A stretch of DNA of 64,000 bases from CALFCX01 sp041650595 (GTDB lineage Bacteria > Margulisbacteria > WOR-1 > JAKLHX01). Below are positions 33,894-41,897 of this stretch, in pieces (position 1 is the stretch's first letter; the number at the start of each line of letters is the position of its first letter). The position numbers and the translations under genes are program-made. Below the pieces are notes generated by a model. It saw nothing but the letters and a program-made list of their open reading frames with translations, made no database searches and had not been told where the DNA came from. The stretch lies in assembly GCA_041650595.1 (NCBI GenBank), contig JBAZKW010000005.1, forward strand, positions 35,566 to 99,565, in the 5' to 3' direction.

Positions 33894-35084
33894 ATGCGAG
33901 TTGCTATCACCGGAATAACTGGTTTATTGGCAAGAAACCTTCTTTTTGAAATATTGAAGTTTTACTCTAATGGCGGCGGCGATCTGGAAATAATAGCCTT
34001 TGGAAGATCTACGGAATCTTTTCCTCTAAAAAAGAGAATATCCGAATTATTGGAAAATGACGGGATTGATTATGTATCCTCTGACAAAAAAGCTTTCGTA
34101 TCAGAAATGCTAAATAAGAGCATAATCCCTGTTGAGTTTGATCTGAGCAAATCAAATCTTGGGATTTCAGACCGCGGTTTTGGCATACTAAAAAATAAGC
34201 CTATAGATTTCTTTTTTCATCTTGCTGCTGTATCCGACTTTAGAACTGCTGTCGCAACAAAAGAAAAACTCACCAGGCTCAATATAGAGGGCACCAATCA
34301 AGTTCTGGAGCTTGCTAATCATCTGAAAGTCGGGGAATTCATATTTACCGGTACGGCATACTCATACGGTACCGAGAAGGGCGTCATTAAGCCCGATAGT
34401 ATAAACCTTAACGACAAGTTCAGGAACTTTTATGAAGAGTCCAAACTTTTATCGGAAAACAGGGTCCGGCAGTTTTGTAAAGCAAATCATATTAAGTTCC
34501 GATCTCATAGACCTGTGGGTATTTGTGGCCGCCTTATCGAAGAGAAAATCGGCAGTATATGCAAATACGATACATTCTACGCGTGGGCACAATTTTTACT
34601 CAAACAAAAGATGAAAGAGATTAAACATAAGAGGAGTATATATTCGGAGCAATTAAACATGCCTTTGCGTGTATTATGCGAACCGGAGTCCTTTCTGAAT
34701 AGTATCCCCGCTGACTATGCGGCGAAACTCTTATGGGCTTTGTCATATTATAACGACAGCGGACAGAGTTATCATCTGGCAAACGAGCATGAAATAAAGA
34801 ACGACACCTACTTGCGGATAATATTGCAGGAACTTGGTATTTCGGGGATCGAATTTATAAACAAAACTCCAACAGACATGAACAGGATGGAAAAGCTTTA
34901 TTATAAAAGTGTCGGTCGGATATATACGCCTTATTTGCTCGAGAATAATATAGAGTTTTATATTGACAATTTGAAGAGCTTTGGCAGAAAACATAAGATA
35001 TCCTGCCCGCCGATGAATGAGTCCAATTTTAGAAAATTGATTGGATTCGCAAAAGAGAATTATTTCGGTCTCGAAATAAATTAA
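33894..35084 (+). CDS. Extended SDR, thioester-reductase/male-sterility-like NAD(P)-binding protein
   Basis: 396 residues. It begins AITGITGLLARNLLFEIL (TGxxGxxG cofactor loop), has FHLAAVSDF, FTGTAYSYG and the catalytic YEESK (YxxxK, about residue 179), with HRPVGICGR later. The order fits the NAD_binding_4 group that includes fatty acyl-CoA and thioester reductases and also some sugar epimerases. The C-terminal 150 residues are unassigned. It sits between kinases B and C with two-base spacing to kinase C, so all three probably work in the same process. Reaction unknown. Confidence 0.75.
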   Translation: MRVAITGITGLLARNLLFEILKFYSNGGGDLEIIAFGRSTESFPLKKRISELLENDGIDYVSSDKKAFVSEMLNKSIIPVEFDLSKSNLGISDRGFGILKNKPIDFFFHLAAVSDFRTAVATKEKLTRLNIEGTNQVLELANHLKVGEFIFTGTAYSYGTEKGVIKPDSINLNDKFRNFYEESKLLSENRVRQFCKANHIKFRSHRPVGICGRLIEEKIGSICKYDTFYAWAQFLLKQKMKEIKHKRSIYSEQLNMPLRVLCEPESFLNSIPADYAAKLLWALSYYNDSGQSYHLANEHEIKNDTYLRIILQELGISGIEFINKTPTDMNRMEKLYYKSVGRIYTPYLLENNIEFYIDNLKSFGRKHKISCPPMNESNFRKLIGFAKENYFGLEIN

Positions 35085-35086
35085 AT

Positions 35087-37234
35087 ATGGAATTTACATT
35101 ATACTCTTTTACATCACTTTTGGCATGGCTTACAGCATTGCTATGCGGGATATTGGTCCTAAAGCATAATCCGAGAAATCCCGTGAATATAGCATATTTC
35201 TGGCTGAGCTTGACGATAACTATTTGGGTTTCAGGCTGTTTTCTGGAAAGCACAGTTTTGAGCCCGGTAACTAACTACTATATAGATTTATATCTTTATA
35301 CGGGCGCTGCATTTGCTCCGGCGGCTTTTCTGCATTCTATTCTAGCGGTATTAGATAAGGTGAAAGAAAAAAAATTTGTAGTATATCTCAGCTATTTTCT
35401 CTCTGTTATATTTCTAACAATGAACTACTTTTTTAGAGATATCTATATACTTGAGGTTAATCACCGTCTAACGTTCAGGTTTATAGCGCAGCCCGGGCCA
35501 ATGTGGTTTGTTTATATATCGTTTTTTGCTTGGGCAACCGTATATGGACTTTTCCATCTTTATTTGGCAGCGATCAAAGAGAAAGGCATTCAAAGAAATC
35601 AACTACAGTATTTGTCTTTTTCTTACACTGTGGTCATAATAGCCGCATCTTTTTATTTACTTCTGGTATTTAGCATTGAAACGCCGCCGATAGACAACCT
35701 TCTGGTGATGATATACAGCGGATTAATGGTCTATACATTCACCCGAGCACGATTGATGGATACCGAAATAATCATCCGCAAAGGTTTGCTTTATACCGCG
35801 ACAACAACAGTCGTTACAGGATTGTATATCATTGCGATATATACATCCAACTTCCTATTTAACCGCATTCCCGGCTTCAATGTTTTGTGGTTCATGCTGC
35901 CGGCGATATTTATTCTGGCGCTCCTGTTCCAGCCGATAAAGAACCGTTTGCAGGAATTTTTGGACAGGAACTTTTTTAAGACAAAGTATGAATCTGACAA
36001 AATCGCTCACAAGTTTTCGGACGGTGTAAAAAAAATAATGAAAATCCCCCTGCTTGCCGAATATATCTCCCGTTCGGCAATGCAGACGTTCAAATTGTTT
36101 GGTACAGCCTGTTTCATATATAACGAAGAAAAGAACCTCTATGTTTGCGAAGATGCCCGCGGTTCCTTTGCAGCGCTAAAGCGGTCTGAATTGTTCGGAG
36201 ACCTTGAGATCATAAAACAGATGAAGCATACCGGCCATCTGATAGTTGCCGAGGAACTTCAATTTGCCGTGGACAAGACGAGGCGCGTGAAAAAAGGAGA
36301 TAACAGGGACCGCTCGTCGATGCAAAAAATGCTGGAAGAGATGGGGAGCCTTAAAGCTGTTATCGCGATCCCCAGCATCTCCAAGAAAAAAGATTACAAA
36401 CTGATAGCGTTTCTGGTAGCGGACAGGAAAAAATCCGAAGACGCTTTTTCGGGCAGCGACATCGCTCTGCTTGAAAACCTGGCCAGCCAGGTGGTCGTGA
36501 GCATAGAGAACGCGATGCTCTACGAAGAGCAGTTCAAAACGATAGCAAAATCGATGAACATAGAAAAGCTGGCCGACTTGGGGAAAGCTACCGCGGGCGT
36601 CGCAAGCGAAGCCCAGAACGCTCTTTCTTATATAGAATGGTTCTCCGGACAGCTGCCGCAAAAGAAGAACGACCGGGAGTTTCTGCTTAGCCAGTCAAAG
36701 ACTCTTTTTGCCGAAGTAGAAAAGATGCGGCTTTTGATGCAAGGCGTCCTTGAATTTTCCCGGCCTTCGCCGCTCAGGATAGAAAAATTGGACGCTAGAA
36801 AATATATAGACGATGTCGTGGTCCTTGTACAGGAGACCGCCGCAAAACGCGGCATCAACGTATCAGTATCATGTGACGAAGGCCTGGAAATAGATGCCGA
36901 CAAGAGCGGCATTAAACAGGTATTGCTCAATCTTTTGATGAACGCGATAGAAGCCATGCCGAGCGGCGGCCAATTGTCGGTAAAAGCGCAAACGCAGGAC
37001 GGCGCCCCTGTCATATATGTTTCTGATACCGGACACGGAATAACACCGCAGGTCATGCAGAGGATTTTCGAGCCGTTCTTTACGACCAAAGAACACGGCA
37101 TAGGGCTGGGACTTTCGATTGTCGACCAATCCCTCAAAGCAATGAACGGGACGATCTCCTTCGACAGCGAACCGGGCCGTGGGACGACGGTCAAAGTAGA
37201 ATTGAAGAACTCACCCCCTTCCCCCCTCTCTTAA
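35087..37234 (+). CDS. 7TM-GAF histidine-kinase-like protein with serine in place of the H-box histidine (kinase C)
   Basis: 715 residues, paralog of kinases A and B. The 7TM-type region ends RARLMDTEIIIRKGLLYT. A GAF-like domain spans about 315-480. At the place where kinase A reads GVAHEAKNAL, this protein reads GVASEAQNAL: the codon is AGC, so the phospho-acceptor histidine is lost. The HATPase is intact (NLLMNAIEAMP, SDTGHGI, FEPFFTTKEHGIGLGLSIV). It may transfer phosphate to a histidine on another protein, such as kinase B, or be a pseudokinase. Its last codons (NSPPSPLS and the stop) are provided by a GAGAGGGG repeat. Confidence 0.9.
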   Translation: MEFTLYSFTSLLAWLTALLCGILVLKHNPRNPVNIAYFWLSLTITIWVSGCFLESTVLSPVTNYYIDLYLYTGAAFAPAAFLHSILAVLDKVKEKKFVVYLSYFLSVIFLTMNYFFRDIYILEVNHRLTFRFIAQPGPMWFVYISFFAWATVYGLFHLYLAAIKEKGIQRNQLQYLSFSYTVVIIAASFYLLLVFSIETPPIDNLLVMIYSGLMVYTFTRARLMDTEIIIRKGLLYTATTTVVTGLYIIAIYTSNFLFNRIPGFNVLWFMLPAIFILALLFQPIKNRLQEFLDRNFFKTKYESDKIAHKFSDGVKKIMKIPLLAEYISRSAMQTFKLFGTACFIYNEEKNLYVCEDARGSFAALKRSELFGDLEIIKQMKHTGHLIVAEELQFAVDKTRRVKKGDNRDRSSMQKMLEEMGSLKAVIAIPSISKKKDYKLIAFLVADRKKSEDAFSGSDIALLENLASQVVVSIENAMLYEEQFKTIAKSMNIEKLADLGKATAGVASEAQNALSYIEWFSGQLPQKKNDREFLLSQSKTLFAEVEKMRLLMQGVLEFSRPSPLRIEKLDARKYIDDVVVLVQETAAKRGINVSVSCDEGLEIDADKSGIKQVLLNLLMNAIEAMPSGGQLSVKAQTQDGAPVIYVSDTGHGITPQVMQRIFEPFFTTKEHGIGLGLSIVDQSLKAMNGTISFDSEPGRGTTVKVELKNSPPSPLS

Positions 37235-37307
37235 TAAGAGAGGGGGCGGTTTTAGTAAAAAGTTTTTATTGCCCCTCTCCCTATGGGAGAGGGGATAGGG
37301 GTGAGGG
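37210..37307. repeat. GAGAGGGG intergenic repeat, copy 3
   Basis: CTCACCCCC...GGGGTGAGGG with two hairpins. It overlaps the last eight codons and stop of kinase C and ends six bases before the clpC -10 region. Confidence 0.85.
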
Positions 37308-37312
37308 TTTTC

Positions 37313-37321
37313 TGCTATAAT
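37313..37321 (+). promoter_or_regulatory. Extended -10 box before clpC
   Basis: TGCTATAAT ends 22 bases before the clpC ATG. The -35 region falls within the GAGAGGGG repeat and has no clear TTGACA-like box. AAAAGGGG serves as ribosome site. No CIRCE or CtsR operator was recognised. Confidence 0.45.
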
Positions 37322-37343
37322 TCCCATAAAAGGGGATACTGCG

Positions 37344-39788
37344 ATGTTTGAACGTTTTTCCGAAAGAGCCATAAAAGTAATTAAATCTGCGCAGGACGAA
37401 GCCAAACGTTTGGCTTCGCGCACGGTGAGCACAGAGCATCTTTTGCTTGGCATGCTCAAAGAAAAAGAGCAGATAGTGTTCAGGACCTTGGAGGGTTTTA
37501 AAATAAGTCCCGTCGAGGTAAAAAAGAGATTGGAACAGCTGCTTATTGAAGAAAATCTGCCTGTCGCGCAGGACATACCATTTAGCTCCCAGCTGAAACA
37601 CTCAATAGAGCTCGCGTGGGACGAAGCGCGCCAGCTTGGCCACAGCTATATAGGCGTCGAGCACCTCTTCCTCGGAGCGCTCCGGGAGGGCAGCGGCATA
37701 GCCGGCCGCGTGATGAACGAGATCGGGATCACTTATGCCTCTGCCAAGAGCAGGATCATCTCTTCTCTGGGGGAAGAAGCCACGTATCACAAAAAGTCCA
37801 GGGCATCTACCGGCACGCCCGTACTTGATAACTTTAGCCGCGATCTGACAGCTCTTGCCAGAGAAAAAAAACTTGATCCCGTGGTGGGCAGGAACAAAGA
37901 GATCCAAAGGGTCGTGCACATACTTTCAAGGCGGAAAAAGAACAATCCGGTGCTGACAGGCGAGGCGGGCGTGGGAAAGACCGCGATAGTGGAGGGCCTT
38001 GCGCAGGAGATAGTTGCCGGCGATGTGCCGCCGCCGCTCATCGGCAAAAGGCTGGTGACACTGGACCTGGGTCTTCTGGTCGCGGGGACCAAATACCGCG
38101 GAGAATTTGAAGAGCGCCTCAAAAGGATCATCGAAGAAGTTCACAAGGCGGAAAATGTAATACTATTTATCGACGAACTCCATACCATAATAGGAGCGGG
38201 CGCCGCTGAAGGCGCGATGGATGCCGCCAACATGCTCAAGCCTCCGCTGGCCAGAGGCGAGATGCAGTGTATAGGAGCCACTACTTTTGACGAATACAGG
38301 AAAAAAATAGAGAGCGATCCGGCGCTGGAGCGCAGGTTCCAGGCCGTAAAAGTGGACGAGCCGACAATAGAAGATACAATAGCGATCCTCAAAGGCCTGC
38401 GCGCCAGGTACGAGGATTTTCACAGGGTTGAGATAACGGACGACGCGATAGAAGCGGCGGCCAAACTTTCCGCGCAGTATATTTCGGACAGGCACCTTCC
38501 CGACAAAGCGATCGATCTGATAGATGAGGCGTCCGCCAAGGTCATGCTAAAGGCCTGTTCTACGCCTGAGCTGATAGATATAAACCGGGAGCTAGAGTCT
38601 CTTCGGGAAGAAAAAGAGTCCGCCACAAAGAGCAACCATCAGGACAAAGTAAAATTCCTGCGCGAAAGGGAAGAAATGCTACTCCGGCGCGCGGATGAAA
38701 TAAACAGGTCGAACGATTGCGAGACCGAAAAAGAGCGTCCGCTGGTAGGAGAAGAGTCGATTGCGGAAGTCGTCTCGGCCTGGACCGGTGTTCCCACGAC
38801 CACGCTCACCGAAGAAGAAACAAAGCGGCTTTTGCGCATGGAAGAAGAGATCGCAAAGCATATTGTCGGGCAAAAGGACGCGATCACCGCTCTGGCCAAA
38901 TCTATCAGGCGCGCGCGCGCGGGCCTGAAAGACCCGAAAAGGCCTACCGGCTCTTTCCTGTTCATGGGGCCTTCCGGCGTGGGAAAAACGGAGCTTGCCA
39001 AGCGGCTGGCGGAATTTATGTTCGGCGATGTGGAGGCCATGATCCGCGTCGATATGAGCGAATATCTGGAATCGCATACTGTTTCCCGGCTTGTCGGATC
39101 GCCTCCCGGATACGTGGGCTTTGGCGAAGGCGGACAGCTTACCGAGCCCGTCCGGCGGAAGCCGCATTCGGTCGTGCTTTTGGATGAAATAGAAAAAGCC
39201 AACCATGAAGTTAAAAATATACTTTTGCAGATTCTGGAAGACGGCCGCCTCACCGATACGCAGGGCCGCGTTGTGGATTTTAGGAACACGATAGTTGTCA
39301 TGACGTCCAATGTGGGCGCCGAGCATATAAGAAAAGAGTCTTCCTACGGCTTTATCACCCGCGATGATGCGACCGCCGGCTACGACCGCATGAAGGAAAA
39401 AGTACTCGAAGAACTGAAAAAAGCCTTTAAGCCGGAATTTTTGAACAGGATAGACGAAACGATCGTCTTTCATCCGCTTTCAAAAGAGGATTTGGTGCAG
39501 ATCGTGGATATAATGATAAAAGAAATAAACGACCGGCTCAAAGATAAAGCCATCACACTGGAGCTGTCCCCCAAGGCCAAAGATCTTGTTGCTGACAAAG
39601 GCAATGACCCCAAGTTCGGCGCGAGACCTTTGCGACGCGCCATAGAAAATTTTATCGAAGAGCCGCTTTCCGAAGGACTCCTTGCCGGAAAATTTTCCGA
39701 AGGCAGCCATATTAAGCTGGGGGTAAAGGACGGCGAAATAACCTTTTCTCCCAAGCGAAAAAAGAAGCTTGAACCCGCTCAAGTATAA
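37344..39788 (+). CDS. clpC: ATP-dependent Clp protease ATPase subunit ClpC
   Basis: 814 residues, the ClpC length. N-terminal Clp_N double repeat (FERFSERAIKVIKSAQDEA... and IELAWDEARQLGHSYIGVEHL), first AAA+ with Walker A GEAGVGKT, a middle region with a UVR-like coiled stretch (about 420-465), second AAA+ with GPSGVGKT and the ClpB_D2 domain at the end. It unfolds proteins for ClpP. The usual partners ctsR, mcsA and mcsB are absent; radA follows directly, as in the classical clpC-radA order. It overlaps radA by one base. Confidence 0.95.
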   Translation: MFERFSERAIKVIKSAQDEAKRLASRTVSTEHLLLGMLKEKEQIVFRTLEGFKISPVEVKKRLEQLLIEENLPVAQDIPFSSQLKHSIELAWDEARQLGHSYIGVEHLFLGALREGSGIAGRVMNEIGITYASAKSRIISSLGEEATYHKKSRASTGTPVLDNFSRDLTALAREKKLDPVVGRNKEIQRVVHILSRRKKNNPVLTGEAGVGKTAIVEGLAQEIVAGDVPPPLIGKRLVTLDLGLLVAGTKYRGEFEERLKRIIEEVHKAENVILFIDELHTIIGAGAAEGAMDAANMLKPPLARGEMQCIGATTFDEYRKKIESDPALERRFQAVKVDEPTIEDTIAILKGLRARYEDFHRVEITDDAIEAAAKLSAQYISDRHLPDKAIDLIDEASAKVMLKACSTPELIDINRELESLREEKESATKSNHQDKVKFLREREEMLLRRADEINRSNDCETEKERPLVGEESIAEVVSAWTGVPTTTLTEEETKRLLRMEEEIAKHIVGQKDAITALAKSIRRARAGLKDPKRPTGSFLFMGPSGVGKTELAKRLAEFMFGDVEAMIRVDMSEYLESHTVSRLVGSPPGYVGFGEGGQLTEPVRRKPHSVVLLDEIEKANHEVKNILLQILEDGRLTDTQGRVVDFRNTIVVMTSNVGAEHIRKESSYGFITRDDATAGYDRMKEKVLEELKKAFKPEFLNRIDETIVFHPLSKEDLVQIVDIMIKEINDRLKDKAITLELSPKAKDLVADKGNDPKFGARPLRRAIENFIEEPLSEGLLAGKFSEGSHIKLGVKDGEITFSPKRKKKLEPAQV

Positions 39789-41161
39789 TGAGTAATTTTA
39801 CCTGCCAAAACTGCGGCGCAAAATTTCCTTCCTGGGTAGGGAGATGCAGTGAGTGCGGAAGCTGGAACTCGGTAATTGAGGAAATTACAAATGCAAAATT
39901 ACAAATTTCAAATAAATCCAAAAGAGCAAATCAAAAAGCCCAAACTGCAATATCCATAAATGATATCAACATCGATAAGGAAGACAGGATTTTAACAGGT
40001 ATTGAAGAGTTTGACCGGGTGTTGGGCGGCGGGATAGTGAAAGGCAGCGCGATACTGGTGGCGGGGGAGCCGGGGATAGGCAAATCCACACTGCTACTTC
40101 AGCTGGCCGGCATTTTGTCAGCTTCAAAAAAAGTCCTATACATTAGCGGAGAAGAATCAGCCGCACAGATAAAACTCAGGTCAAAGCGTCTTGGGATAAA
40201 TTCCAAAGATCTTTTTATTTTTACCTCGACCAACATTTCACAGATCGATGAACAAATTGAACAGGAAAAACCTGCTGTAGTAATTGTTGATTCTGTGCAG
40301 ACGCTGGAAATAGAAGGCGTTAATTCTTCCGCAGGGTCGGTCTCGCAAGTGAGGGAAAGTTCACAGTATCTTACCCAAAGAGCAAAACAGCAGAATATTC
40401 CGCTCTTTTTGGTAGGGCAGGTCACAAAAGACGGTTCTGTCGCGGGACCAAAAATATTGGAGCATATGGTGGATACGGTCCTTTATTTTGAGGGCGAGCA
40501 GAACAAACCGTTCCGCATATTGCGCGCGGTAAAAAACAGGTTTGGCTCTACCAACGAAGTCGGGATCTTTGAGATGAAGCAGGAAGGCCTGGTCGAAGTA
40601 AAAAATCCTTCAAAACTTCTTCTTGACGAAGGGTCTTTGGGGATGCCGGGGTCCGTTGTCGCAAGCGCAGTAGAGGGCTCGCGCGCAATGCTGATAGAGA
40701 TACAGGCGCTTACCAGTTATTCAAGATTTCCTTCTCCAAAGCGAGTCGTCACGGGGCTTGATTATAACCGGGCATCCGTAATAATAGGGGTCCTTGAGCG
40801 CAAGGCGGGAATAAAACTATCCGAAAGCGATATCTATCTAAGTATTGCTTCCGGCATTTATGTAGATGAGCCTGCGGTGGACCTGCCGGTTGCTATGGCT
40901 ATCGCAACGTGTGCGCGCAACAAGGGCATAGATCCAAAAACAGTTGTGATAGGGGAGATCGGGCTGACGGGAGAGATAAGGGCTGTTTCAAATATAGAAA
41001 AACGTCTTAAAGAATCCGCAAAGCTCGGTTTTTCAAAAGCGATAATCCCCGCGACTAACGCGGAAAACCTGAAAAAAATCCCCGGCATAGAAGTTATCAA
41101 AGTCGGAAATATCAGGGAAGCGGTGGAAACAGCGCTGAAGGCTGAAGCGCTGAAGAACTGA
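39788..41161 (+). CDS. radA: DNA repair protein RadA
   Basis: 457 residues. C4 zinc finger FTCQNCGAKFPSWVGRCSECGSW, RecA-like core with Walker A AGEPGIGKST, the RadA-specific KNRFG motif, and a C-terminal Lon-protease-like domain without the catalytic pair. It helps branch migration in recombination. The final residues ALKAEALKN are encoded by a CTGAAG repeat tract, so the C-terminal tail was rewritten by a repeat. Confidence 0.95.
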   Translation: MSNFTCQNCGAKFPSWVGRCSECGSWNSVIEEITNAKLQISNKSKRANQKAQTAISINDINIDKEDRILTGIEEFDRVLGGGIVKGSAILVAGEPGIGKSTLLLQLAGILSASKKVLYISGEESAAQIKLRSKRLGINSKDLFIFTSTNISQIDEQIEQEKPAVVIVDSVQTLEIEGVNSSAGSVSQVRESSQYLTQRAKQQNIPLFLVGQVTKDGSVAGPKILEHMVDTVLYFEGEQNKPFRILRAVKNRFGSTNEVGIFEMKQEGLVEVKNPSKLLLDEGSLGMPGSVVASAVEGSRAMLIEIQALTSYSRFPSPKRVVTGLDYNRASVIIGVLERKAGIKLSESDIYLSIASGIYVDEPAVDLPVAMAIATCARNKGIDPKTVVIGEIGLTGEIRAVSNIEKRLKESAKLGFSKAIIPATNAENLKKIPGIEVIKVGNIREAVETALKAEALKN

Positions 41162-41280
41162 AGACGAATGTCATTGCGAGGAGGTCGACGCGGCGACCGA
41201 CGAAGCAATCCCATTGTTTCTTGAATTGCTTACAACTGCGGGATTGCTTCGCCCCTCGACGAGCTCAGGGCTCGCAATGA
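41135..41280. repeat. CTGAAG tract plus TCATTGCGAGG repeat at the end of radA
   Basis: 41135-41163 has four CTGAAG units and encodes the radA tail. 41171-41280 is an imperfect inverted repeat from TCATTGCGAGG to CTCGCAATGA with inner arms GAAGCAATCCCA and GGGATTGCTTC. It lies between convergent radA and a small gene and could end both. The same two-part order, CTGAAG tract then GACGAATG then TCATTGCGAGG, recurs at 41649. Confidence 0.8.
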
Positions 41281-41287
41281 CTCATGC

Positions 41288-41527
41288 TTATTTGCCGCTT
41301 TCTTCTTTGATCATCCCAAGAACGATCGCTCTTGCAAGGGCTTCTCTCTGTGCGGGGTTTATCGGCAGCTTCTTGTCGTCAAGCATCCGATCTGTCGCAT
41401 TGATCAGACCTTTGACGGTCCTTTGTTCCGGAATATCCGGTATTGTTCTCTGTGCCGTATTCATAGCTAATACTTCTTTTGCTTTATTTACCATATTAGA
41501 TTCTGTTTCTCTTGCTCTTTCTATCAT
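41288..41527 (-). CDS. Small protein of unknown function (79 aa) with a sigma-28-like promoter
   Basis: 79 residues, charged and predicted helical, no cysteine, no signal peptide or membrane segment. The N-terminal half (ERARETESNMVNKAKEVL) looks like a helix, then IPDIPEQR, then a C-terminal helical part ending ALARAIVLGMIKEESGK. AAGGAGAG lies 11 bases before the ATG. A promoter-like pattern TGAAA-15-AACGATAT lies 77-104 bases upstream and matches that of the giant operon. I recognise no family. Its size and C-terminal helices recall anti-sigma factors such as FlgM, but the resemblance is too weak for a call. It might be co-regulated with the giant proteins. Confidence 0.6.
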   Translation of the reverse strand: MIERARETESNMVNKAKEVLAMNTAQRTIPDIPEQRTVKGLINATDRMLDDKKLPINPAQREALARAIVLGMIKEESGK

Positions 41528-41603
41528 TTGGTCCGTCTCTCCTTATTAATTGGATCGGAGATCTTAAAGGGGTAAGTCAACAGGCTCATCCCCCTACACT
41601 TAT

Positions 41604-41631
41604 ATATCGTTAAAACAATTGTGAAATTTCA
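41604..41631 (-). promoter_or_regulatory. Sigma-28-like promoter before the 79-aa gene
   Basis: Minus strand TGAAA (41631-41627), 15 bases, AACGATAT (41611-41604). The boxes, spacing and the following ATA...AGGGGGATGA match the site at 63744-63771. Sigma-28 sites are known as TAAA-15-GCCGATAA, so the fit is good but not perfect. Confidence 0.55.
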
Positions 41632-41648
41632 CTTTTTGGAAGAATAGA

Positions 41649-41732
41649 GCTGAAGTGCTGAAGAGCTGAAGACGAATGTCATTGCGAGGAGCGAAGCGAC
41701 GCCTGCCTGCCGGCAGGCAGGAAGCAATCCCA
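41649..41732. repeat. CTGAAG/TCATTGCGAGG repeat with nested 20-bp palindrome
   Basis: CTGAAG tract, then GACGAATG, then TCATTGCGAGGAGCGAAGCGACG, interrupted by CCTGCCTGCCGGCAGGCAGG (41702-41721), then AAGCAATCCCAT. Without the palindrome the sequence would join into the GCGACGAAGCAATCCC form that is seen uninterrupted at 41198-41213 (CGACCGACGAAGCAATCC). Confidence 0.82.
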
Positions 41733-41862
41733 TAGACGAAGCAAACTCTAATACCTAAACCATAAGCTCTACTCAAAATCCAAAGGACAAAACGCTCAAG
41801 GAAGGCGTGTCGACTCCCAGTTTCTTCTCCATCCGTAATACATATTAAAAGTAGTAAGACTC

Positions 41863-41891
41863 TTGACAATACAACTTATATGGTGTATGCT
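41863..41891 (+). promoter_or_regulatory. Promoter of the AbiEii-like gene
   Basis: TTGACA (41863-41868), 17-base spacer, TATGCT (41886-41891). The ATG at 41898 is at the expected start of transcription, so the message should be leaderless. This supports the start at 41898; the ATG at 41880 lies inside the promoter. Confidence 0.65.
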
Positions 41892-41897
41892 TCCAGT

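Larger units (their letters stand above)
41528..41897. other. Intergenic region with two outward promoters and nested repeats
   Basis: 370 bases without a believable gene. It holds the leader and sigma-28-like promoter of the 79-residue gene (41604-41631), a CTGAAG/TCATTGCGAGG repeat with a nested 20-bp palindrome (41649-41732), and the promoter of the AbiEii-like gene (41863-41891). The stretch 41735-41860 shows nothing I can name. Confidence 0.6.

Noticed and set aside
33700..33900. Frameshift hiding the ATPase domain of kinase B
   Set aside because: Only 72 bases lie between its stop and the next gene, and none of the three frames there shows N, G1, F or G2 box residues.
38679..39473. 264-codon minus-strand frame inside clpC
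   Set aside because: Lies fully antisense to the conserved second AAA+ domain of clpC; the length is explained by codon bias.
41214..41549. 111-codon plus-strand frame over the 79-residue gene
   Set aside because: It starts in a repeat and is antisense to the small gene, which has a ribosome site and promoter; the plus frame has neither.
41600..41869. 89-codon minus-strand frame in the intergenic region
   Set aside because: It is built from the CTGAAG, TCATTGCGAGG and 20-bp palindrome repeats, whose translation (such as FAPRND) recurs wherever the repeat occurs.
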